NCBI GenBank assembly: GCA_030696235.1
Contig: JAUYSN010000392.1
Coordinates: 1-12,012, forward strand
DNA: 12,012 nt
Origin: Sulfuricella sp.
GTDB lineage: Bacteria; Pseudomonadota; Gammaproteobacteria; Burkholderiales; Sulfuricellaceae
Direction of reading: 5' to 3'
Part shown: in pieces, positions 6,853 to 12,012 of the stretch
Layout of the letters: each line of letters opens with the position of its first letter
Numbering within the stretch: the first letter of the stretch is position 1
The notes under the pieces: model-generated
What the model was told of the DNA's origin: nothing
Seen by the model: the letters and a program-made list of their open reading frames with translations, nothing else
The model's database searches: none
Made by a program: the position numbers and the translations under genes

Positions 6853-7389
6853 TTGATCTTGTCCGGCTCCAACTGGAGGGAAAACGCCGCCGCACCTTCC
6901 GAATGGGTGGTGCGTTGTGCACCGCTTATCCGTGGCGGCGGTCGGGTATTGGACGTTGCTTGCGGAACCGGCAGGCACACTCGCTTCCTGATTCAGGCAG
7001 GGTTTCAGGTCGAAGCGGTGGATCGTGATGCCTCCGCATTGGCCTTATTACCCGCTGTTGTGACACGCCAGGCTGATCTTGAAGGCGAACCCTGGCCGTA
7101 TTCTGTCGGGGAGTTCGATGGCATTGTGGTAACCAACTATTTGCATCGCCCTCTATTTTTGCACCTGTTCGAAGCGCTCGCAGCGGGTGGGGTGCTGATT
7201 TATGAAACCTTTTCCGATGGCAATCAACTGCTAGGCAGGCCGCGTAATCCGGACTATCTCCTCAAATCAGGTGAATTGCTTGAACAAGTGAAAGGGCGGC
7301 TGGAAGTCAACGCTTATGAGGAGTTGTGCGTTATACAAAATAATCGTGCCGTGGTGCAGCGGATTTGTGCGGTAAAGGCCGCCAGGTAA
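6853..7389 (+). CDS. Class I SAM-dependent methyltransferase, TTG start
   Basis: A 178-residue Rossmann-fold methyltransferase. Motif I is VLDVACGTGRHTRFL (32-46), the acidic end of strand 2 is D57 in VEAVDRD, and FDGIVVTNYLHRPL (88-101) is the post-motif region; AGGVLIYETF (111-120) is the strand typical of this fold. A TAG stop immediately precedes the TTG at 6853, so this is the first possible start; AAGGTG at 6840-6845 supports it, and no in-frame ATG is near. The protein lacks an extra substrate-binding domain and is shorter than UbiE or UbiG, so the substrate cannot be named. It is probably co-transcribed with the DUF971 gene; no terminator stem is seen before or after it. Confidence 0.8.
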   Translation: MILSGSNWRENAAAPSEWVVRCAPLIRGGGRVLDVACGTGRHTRFLIQAGFQVEAVDRDASALALLPAVVTRQADLEGEPWPYSVGEFDGIVVTNYLHRPLFLHLFEALAAGGVLIYETFSDGNQLLGRPRNPDYLLKSGELLEQVKGRLEVNAYEELCVIQNNRAVVQRICAVKAAR

Positions 7390-7405
7390 TTTTTCATTGG
7401 CCCCT

Positions 7406-7434
7406 TTGTTTTTTCCGGAAACACCCGATATAAC
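7406..7434 (+). promoter_or_regulatory. Candidate promoter for the 75-residue protein gene
   Basis: TTGTTT (7406-7411) and TATAAC (7429-7434) are spaced by exactly 17 bases, in the 92-base gap before the small gene. The spacer starts with the palindrome TTTCCGGAAA (7412-7421), and CCGGAAAA recurs at 7446-7453, so the -10 is flanked by matching inverted elements that could be operator sites. Confidence 0.45.
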
Positions 7435-7481
7435 GATTACAGACGCCGGAAAATAAATGGGCGGGAAAGCGGAGGTGGATC

Positions 7482-7709
7482 ATGTTAGTGACTATGGATA
7501 TGTGCTCAGTCAAAGCGGGCAGCGACTATACTTCAGAGGTGATGTGCGCCGGCTGGAATCCTGAAATTGCGCTGATGCAAGGCAGGGCGGCGGAACTTGC
7601 AGCGCAATTGATTCATTATCAGTCTCAGCGCGCGGGCGGTATGTCGGCGGATGTGGCGGCTATGGATGTCGATACTTTTCTGGAGCGGATGTACGCTTCT
7701 CAGAGATAG
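7482..7709 (+). CDS. Small protein of unknown function (75 aa)
   Basis: I do not recognise this protein. It is supported as a gene by a strong GGAGG at 7471-7475, 6 bases before the ATG, by a candidate promoter upstream and by an intrinsic terminator 27 bases after the stop. The 75 residues have no signal peptide or membrane segment. The N-terminal third has two cysteines (C8, C22) and the segment MCAGWNPEIALMQ; the middle AELAAQLIHYQSQRAGG looks helical; the end MDVDTFLERMYASQR resembles a second helix. The layout suggests a small, separately expressed cytoplasmic protein. No link in function to nrdJ downstream is evident. Confidence 0.7.
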   Translation: MLVTMDMCSVKAGSDYTSEVMCAGWNPEIALMQGRAAELAAQLIHYQSQRAGGMSADVAAMDVDTFLERMYASQR

Positions 7710-7736
7710 TTTGCGGCCGTTGAGTCCTTTAAAATC

Positions 7737-7776
7737 GGCGAGAACCGCTTGAGCGGTTCTCGCCTTTATCATTTTT
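7737..7776 (+). terminator. Strong intrinsic terminator, also in the nrdJ leader
   Basis: GGCGAGAACCGC (7737-7748) pairs perfectly with GCGGTTCTCGCC (7753-7764) around the loop TTGA, followed by TTTATCATTTTT (7765-7776). A 12-base GC-rich stem with a T-rich tail is a textbook Rho-independent terminator for the 75-residue gene. Its T tract ends 12 bases before the nrdJ ATG and directly abuts the nrdJ ribosome-binding site. Confidence 0.9.
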
Positions 7777-7788
7777 GGGAGTCACTCG

Positions 7789-9609
7789 ATGAGTGATGGG
7801 CCTTTCATCTCCGATATCTCTTCCCGTATCTGGGATGTCCGCTATCGTTACCGCGAGTCGGGCAAGATCATCGACCTGACCGTTGAGGACACTTGGCGTC
7901 GCGTTGCCCGCGCGCTTGCCGAGGCGGAGCGGCAGGATAAGGAAATCTGGGAGCGGCGGTTCTACTCGATTCTGGAGGGGTTCCGCTTTCTGCCGGGTGG
8001 GCGCATTCTCGCCGGAGCAGGCACCTCTCACCGGGTCACGCTGTTCAACTGTTTCGTCATGGGTGAAGTGGAGGATGCGCTTGACGGCATTTTTGAGGCG
8101 CTCAAGGAAGGCGCGCTGACCATGCAGCAGGGCGGGGGGGTGGGCTATGATTTCTCCACCCTGCGGCCGAGCGGCGAACCGGCCCGTGGTGTCGGAGTAA
8201 CTGCTTCCGGGCCGGTCTCGTTCATGCACATCTGGGATAGCATGTGCGCCACCATTCTTTCCACCGGTGCGCGCCGTGGAGCGATGATGGCAACGCTGCG
8301 CTGCGACCACCCGGATATCGAGATTTTCATTGCGGCAAAACGTGACTCCGGTGCGCTGCGGCATTTCAATTTGTCGGTGCTGGTGACGGACGATTTCATG
8401 CATGCGGTGCGGGAGGATGCCGACTGGCCGCTGGTGTTTCCGCTCTCCGGGGATGAATCGACCGGGGAGGTGGTGGAACGGGCGTGGTCAGGCAGCAGCA
8501 CGCCGCGCCGTTGCAGGGTGCTGCGTCGTGTCGGAGCGCGGGCGCTGTGGGACCAGATCATGCGGGCAGCCTATGATTACGCCGAGCCCGGCGTGATCTT
8601 TATCGACCGTGTCAACCGCATGAACAACCTGTGGTACTGCGAACAGATCAGCGCCACCAATCCCTGCGGCGAAATCCCCCTGCCGCACTATGGCGCCTGC
8701 AATCTGGGCGCGATCAACCTGACGCAATTCGTCCGGCGTCCCTTTATGGTTGATGGCGATCTTGATCTGGAAGGGATATCAGCTACTGTGGCGACGGCCG
8801 TGCGCCTGCTCGACAATGTTTACGACCTTTCCCATTTTCCGCTGCAAAAGCAGGCTAACACCGCACGCGCATCGCGGCGGGTCGGGCTCGGCCTTACCGG
8901 TCTGGCCGATGCCCTGGCGATGCTCGGAATACGCTATGGCAGTCCGGAATCATTGGCGCTGGGCGAGAAGGTGATGCAGGCGATCTGCCACAGTGCGTAC
9001 CGGGCATCGATCGAACTGGCGCGTGAAAAAGGGACGTTTCCGGCATTCCAGGCCGACCCCTACCTGGCTGGTGAATTCATTCGCTCCCTGCCCGAGGACA
9101 TCGTGCAGGGGATCAAGCGTCACGGCTTGCGCAACAGCCATCTGACCGCTATCGCACCGACCGGAACCATCAGCTTGTTGGCGAACAATGTTTCCAGCGG
9201 ACTCGAGCCGATTTTCGATTGGGAGTACACGCGGCGCATCCGCGAGGCTGATGGCGGCTTTAGCGAGATGCGAGTGGACGACTATGCCTACCGCCAGTTT
9301 CATCTGCAACATGGTGAAGAGGCCTCGTTGCCCACAGCCTTCGTTCGTGTCGGTGAAATTACGCCGGAAGCGCACATCCGGATGCAGGCTACGCTTCAGG
9401 CTCATGTCGACAACGCCATTTCCAAAACCATCAACGTGCCGATTGAATTCGACTTCGAAGCATTTCGCTCGATTTATGAAAAGGCCTATGATATGGGTCT
9501 GAAGGGCTGTACCGTTTTTCGTCCCAACCCGGTTACCGGGCAGGTTCTGCTTGCCGATAGCGGTTCTGTCGAGAAGCAGTGCTGTTCGATTGAGCGCGAA
9601 GCGGATTGA
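7789..9609 (+). CDS. nrdJ: Adenosylcobalamin-dependent (class II) ribonucleotide reductase
   Basis: A 606-residue class II ribonucleotide reductase, which makes deoxyribonucleotides using an adenosylcobalamin-generated thiyl radical and needs no oxygen or second radical subunit. Key residues are visible: C88 in LFNCF and C304 in [11 protein letters not shown] as the redox pair, N291-P-C293-G-E295 as the radical cysteine site (C293 to C304 spacing of 11 agrees with known class II enzymes), [11 protein letters not shown] (160-170), and [12 protein letters not shown] (456-467) for phosphate binding. The C-terminal CC pair (598-599) probably re-reduces the active-site disulfide. There is no N-terminal ATP-cone; the catalytic domain begins almost at once. 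GGGAG at 7777-7781 lies 7 bases before the ATG. No convincing promoter, NrdR box or cobalamin riboswitch can be seen in the 79 bases upstream, which are dominated by a terminator. Confidence 0.94.
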   Translation: MSDGPFISDISSRIWDVRYRYRESGKIIDLTVEDTWRRVARALAEAERQDKEIWERRFYSILEGFRFLPGGRILAGAGTSHRVTLFNCFVMGEVEDALDGIFEALKEGALTMQQGGGVGYDFSTLRPSGEPARGVGVTASGPVSFMHIWDSMCATILSTGARRGAMMATLRCDHPDIEIFIAAKRDSGALRHFNLSVLVTDDFMHAVREDADWPLVFPLSGDESTGEVVERAWSGSSTPRRCRVLRRVGARALWDQIMRAAYDYAEPGVIFIDRVNRMNNLWYCEQISATNPCGEIPLPHYGACNLGAINLTQFVRRPFMVDGDLDLEGISATVATAVRLLDNVYDLSHFPLQKQANTARASRRVGLGLTGLADALAMLGIRYGSPESLALGEKVMQAICHSAYRASIELAREKGTFPAFQADPYLAGEFIRSLPEDIVQGIKRHGLRNSHLTAIAPTGTISLLANNVSSGLEPIFDWEYTRRIREADGGFSEMRVDDYAYRQFHLQHGEEASLPTAFVRVGEITPEAHIRMQATLQAHVDNAISKTINVPIEFDFEAFRSIYEKAYDMGLKGCTVFRPNPVTGQVLLADSGSVEKQCCSIEREAD

Positions 9610-9620
9610 GCATTTCGCGC
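9594..9620 (+). other. Hairpin across the nrdJ stop codon
   Basis: GCGCGAA (9594-9600) pairs perfectly with TTCGCGC (9614-9620) across a 13-base loop containing the nrdJ TGA. There is no T tract after it, so it may weaken rather than end transcription into dapA, or be chance. Confidence 0.3.
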
Positions 9621-9664
9621 AACCTGATATTCGGGTAAACTATGAATTTTTGCGGAAAAAATTC

Positions 9665-10543
9665 ATGCTTAAAGGCAGTCTGGTCGCGATCGTTACGCCG
9701 ATGCACGATGATGGCAGTCTGGATCTGGATCGTTTGCGTGCGCTGGTGGATTTCCACCTGGCGGAAGGGACCGACGGCATCGTCGTCGTTGGCACCACGG
9801 GCGAATCCCCGACGGTGAATTTCGATGAGCATTGCCTGCTGATCCGCACCGTGGTGGATCAGGTGGCCGGGCGCATTCCGGTGATTGCCGGAACCGGCGC
9901 CAACTCAACCAGCGAAGCGATCGAGCTGACGACCTGTGCCAAGGCGGCCGGCGCGGGCTACAGTCTGTCGGTTACGCCGTACTACAACAAGCCCACTCAG
10001 GAAGGATTGTATCGCCACTTCAAGGCGATTGCCGAAGCGGTGGATATCCCGCAGATTCTCTATAACGTGCCGGGCCGCACCGCTTGCGACCTGCTGAACG
10101 ACACGGTGTTGCGGCTGGCGCAGATTCCCAACATCGTCGGCATCAAGGATGCAACCGGCAATATCGAGCGCGGCAGCGACCTGTTGCTGCGCGCACCGCG
10201 GGATTTCGCCGTATACAGCGGTGACGATGGCAGCGGCCTGGCATTGATGCTGCTCGGTGGTCATGGCGTAATCTCGGTGACCAGCAACGTGGCGCCACGT
10301 TTGATGCATGAAATGTGTGAGGCGGCATTCAGGGGTGATCTGGCTGCGGCACGCGTCATCAATAACAAATTGTTGGGCTTGCACCAGAAGCTGTTTGTCG
10401 AAGCCAATCCGATTCCGGTTAAATGGGTGGTGGCGCAGATGGGATTGATTGGCGAGGGCATTCGCCTGCCGTTGACCCCGCTTTCTGCTATTCATCACGA
10501 AGTTTTGAAACAGGCGATGCGCCAGGCCGGCGTGCTGCAATAA
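9665..10543 (+). CDS. dapA: 4-hydroxy-tetrahydrodipicolinate synthase
   Basis: DapA condenses pyruvate with aspartate semialdehyde, the first committed step towards diaminopimelate (cell wall) and lysine. The 292-residue protein is the normal family length, and its key residues fall at the same numbers as in E. coli DapA: T44 and T45 (GTTGES), Y107 (TPYYNKP), Y133 (LYNVPGR), R138 and the Schiff-base lysine K161 (GIKDATG). The ATG at 9665 is chosen because [12 protein letters not shown] matches the family N-terminus; the frame is open for 38 more codons upstream, overlapping the end of nrdJ, without family-like sequence. The ribosome site is weak (GGA about 8 bases upstream) and no clear promoter is seen in the 55-base gap, so read-through from nrdJ is possible. 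bamC follows after 16 bases, the same dapA-bamC order as in E. coli. Confidence 0.96.
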   Translation: MLKGSLVAIVTPMHDDGSLDLDRLRALVDFHLAEGTDGIVVVGTTGESPTVNFDEHCLLIRTVVDQVAGRIPVIAGTGANSTSEAIELTTCAKAAGAGYSLSVTPYYNKPTQEGLYRHFKAIAEAVDIPQILYNVPGRTACDLLNDTVLRLAQIPNIVGIKDATGNIERGSDLLLRAPRDFAVYSGDDGSGLALMLLGGHGVISVTSNVAPRLMHEMCEAAFRGDLAAARVINNKLLGLHQKLFVEANPIPVKWVVAQMGLIGEGIRLPLTPLSAIHHEVLKQAMRQAGVLQ

Positions 10544-10559
10544 ATTATTTAAGGTGTCT

Positions 10560-11705
10560 ATGAATAACAGGTTCTTGTCTTCATTTGTGGTGATAACAGC
10601 GGTCGCGCTAATGGCGGGTTGCGGTTCGACGTCCTTGCTGGAAGGTAAGAAGATTGACTACAAGTCGGCAGGCAAGCTGCCGCCGCTGGAAATTCCTCCC
10701 GACCTGACTTCGCCGACGGCGGACAACCGTTTTGCCGTGCCCGATGTCAGCCCGCAGGGCAGCGCCATGTTCTCTGTATACAACAAGGAAAGAGCGGGCC
10801 AGCCACAGACTGCGACGGCGACATCCAATCTGCTGCCATCTCAGGACAAGGTCAGGGTGGAACGTGCAGGCTCGCAGCGCTGGCTGGTGGTGAATGCTAC
10901 ACCTGAGCAGGTATGGCCGGTGGTCAAGGAGTTCTGGCAGGAAAATGGTTTCCTCATAAAAATGGAAGTGCCGGAATCCGGCGTGATGGAAACCGACTGG
11001 GCGGAAAACCGCGCCAAGATTCCCCAGGATGCAATTCGCAGCGTGTTGAGTAAAGTCATGGATGGACTTTATTCCACCGCCGAACGCGATAAATTCCGCA
11101 CCCGGCTGGAGCGCGGTGCGGAGCAGGGCACTGCAGAAATCTATATCAGCCACCGCGGCATGTATGAAGTGATCGAAGGTGGCGATGGCGGCAACCGGAC
11201 AGTGTGGCAGCCGCGCCCGGCTGATCCGGAACTCGAGGCCGACATGTTGCGTCGCCTGATGATGCGCTTCGGAGTCGAGGAGGTGCGTTCCCAGTCCATG
11301 GTGGTGGCGGATGGCAAGCGCGAGCGGGCCAGGGTGATGCGCACTCAGGAAGGTGCCGGCAGCCTCGCGCTGAACGATACCTTTGACCGCGCCTGGCGTC
11401 GCGTCGGGCTGGCTCTTGACCGGGTCGGCTTTACCGTGGTGGACCGCGACCGCTCCAAGGGGCTATATTTCGTTCGCTATGTTGATCCCGATATTGATGG
11501 CAAGAAGGAAGAAAAAGGTTTCATGTCCAAGCTGGCCTTCTGGAAAGGCGATGGCAAAAACCAGGACAAGCTGGAGCAGTACCGTATTCAGGTTATGGCC
11601 ACGAGCGAGGGTAGTGCGGTCAATGTTTTGAACAAGGACGGTGCGGTCGAAAGCTCCGAGACTGCGGCCAGAATTCTTAACTTGTTGTTTGAACAGTTGA
11701 AATAA
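10560..11705 (+). CDS. bamC: Outer-membrane assembly lipoprotein BamC (NlpB)
   Basis: BamC is a lipoprotein of the BAM complex, which inserts beta-barrel proteins into the outer membrane. The 381-residue protein begins with a lipoprotein signal, ending at lipobox LMAGC (C21). It is followed by the BamC unstructured N-terminal stretch KIDYKSAGKLPPLEIPPDLT (34-53), which in E. coli binds BamD. Two helix-grip domains follow: roughly residues 100-215 (QRWLVVNATPEQVWPVVKEF) and 265-381 (LNDTFDRAWRRVGLALDRVG). The ATG at 10560 has AAGG at 10551-10554, 5 bases upstream; a GTG two codons earlier is within that site and is less likely. It is co-directional with dapA (16-base gap) and with the MBL gene that follows (17-base gap), consistent with one transcript. 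The protein is longer than E. coli BamC (about 344 residues), with a lysine-rich insert near residues 315-340. Confidence 0.9.
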   Translation: MNNRFLSSFVVITAVALMAGCGSTSLLEGKKIDYKSAGKLPPLEIPPDLTSPTADNRFAVPDVSPQGSAMFSVYNKERAGQPQTATATSNLLPSQDKVRVERAGSQRWLVVNATPEQVWPVVKEFWQENGFLIKMEVPESGVMETDWAENRAKIPQDAIRSVLSKVMDGLYSTAERDKFRTRLERGAEQGTAEIYISHRGMYEVIEGGDGGNRTVWQPRPADPELEADMLRRLMMRFGVEEVRSQSMVVADGKRERARVMRTQEGAGSLALNDTFDRAWRRVGLALDRVGFTVVDRDRSKGLYFVRYVDPDIDGKKEEKGFMSKLAFWKGDGKNQDKLEQYRIQVMATSEGSAVNVLNKDGAVESSETAARILNLLFEQLK

Positions 11706-11722
11706 CACAGCGAGGCGCGTCA

Positions 11723-12012
11723 ATGCGTTTCGCTTCTCTGGGTAGTGGCAGCCGGGGCAATGCACTGGTGGTCGAGGTCAGGCAAACCCGATTGCTTCTC
11801 GACTGCGGTTTCGGTATTCGGGAAACGGTTGCTCGACTATCGCGCCTCGACTTACGGCCGGAAGATCTTACCGGCATCCTCATCACTCACGAACATGCCG
11901 ACCATATCGGCGGTGCAGTCAGATTCGCGCGCCGGTTTAAGTTGCCGGTGTGGCTGACCCACGGCACTTTCACCAACCATGCCCTTGCGCAAACGCTGCC
12001 CGATATTCGCCT
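11723..12012 (+). CDS. MBL-fold metallo-hydrolase (YycJ-like), N-terminal part
   Basis: The frame runs off the right edge after 96 codons. It starts MRFASLGSGSRGNALVVEV, the typical opening of the YycJ/RNase Z-related MBL branch, and carries H56-x-H58-x-D60-H61 (ITHEHADHIGG), the metal-binding motif of the fold. There is no signal peptide, so it should be cytoplasmic, unlike the exported MBL protein earlier in the window. GAGG at 11712-11715 lies 7 bases before the ATG, and the gene begins 17 bases after bamC, probably in the dapA-bamC transcript. YycJ-like proteins are thought to act as nucleases; the substrate here is unknown and the second half, with the remaining ligands, is not visible. 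Confidence 0.85.
   Translation, partial: MRFASLGSGSRGNALVVEVRQTRLLLDCGFGIRETVARLSRLDLRPEDLTGILITHEHADHIGGAVRFARRFKLPVWLTHGTFTNHALAQTLPDIR

Noticed and set aside
7710..7788. Cobalamin riboswitch or NrdR boxes before nrdJ
   Set aside because: The gap is only 79 bases, too short for a cobalamin riboswitch, and no pair of NrdR-like palindromes is visible.
7729..8403. 224-codon - strand frame opposite the nrdJ 5' end
   Set aside because: It is a shadow of the conserved nrdJ frame and crosses the terminator stem.
9551..9664. N-terminal extension of dapA
   Set aside because: These 38 codons overlap the end of nrdJ and do not resemble DapA; starting at 9665 puts the catalytic residues at their standard numbers.

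Overview
The window looks like chromosomal DNA of a Gram-negative proteobacterium, most likely a sulfur-oxidising betaproteobacterium (Nitrosomonadales-like; this is inference). The reasons are a cytoplasmic SoeABC-type sulfite dehydrogenase operon, outer-membrane lipoprotein genes (mlaA, bamC), a dapA-bamC gene pair, a class II (B12-dependent) ribonucleotide reductase, and fairly GC-rich coding DNA with long antisense shadow frames.

Region 1 (1-4512, + strand) is a sulfur-energy operon. It holds the C-terminal ~540 residues of a molybdopterin catalytic subunit (soeA, cut by the left edge), a four-cluster ferredoxin-like subunit (soeB, start overlapping the soeA stop), a DmsC-type membrane anchor (soeC) and an exported metallo-beta-lactamase-fold hydrolase 24 bases after soeC. 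A 172-bp nested palindrome made of two inverted REP-like units sits between soeB and soeC, inside the operon. Sulfite oxidised at SoeA would send electrons through the SoeB clusters to the quinone pool at SoeC.

Region 2 (4513-6280) holds mlaA on the - strand, convergent with the sulfur operon, and a divergently transcribed YbbO-like short-chain dehydrogenase. A consensus extended -10 promoter for mlaA lies between them.

Region 3 (6281-7770) holds a DUF971 protein, a small SAM-dependent methyltransferase starting at TTG, and an unrecognised 75-residue protein followed by a strong intrinsic terminator.

Region 4 (7771-12012) holds nrdJ, dapA, bamC and the start of a second MBL-fold hydrolase (cytoplasmic, YycJ-like, cut by the right edge), all on the + strand. 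The nrdJ start codon lies only 24 bases beyond the terminator stem, so its transcription start or read-through is an open question.

Most of the window is ordinary housekeeping. The parts most worth a second look are the REP-like element splitting the soe operon, the secreted MBL hydrolase attached to that operon, and the terminator placed directly in front of nrdJ. I do not see a clearly new multi-gene system.
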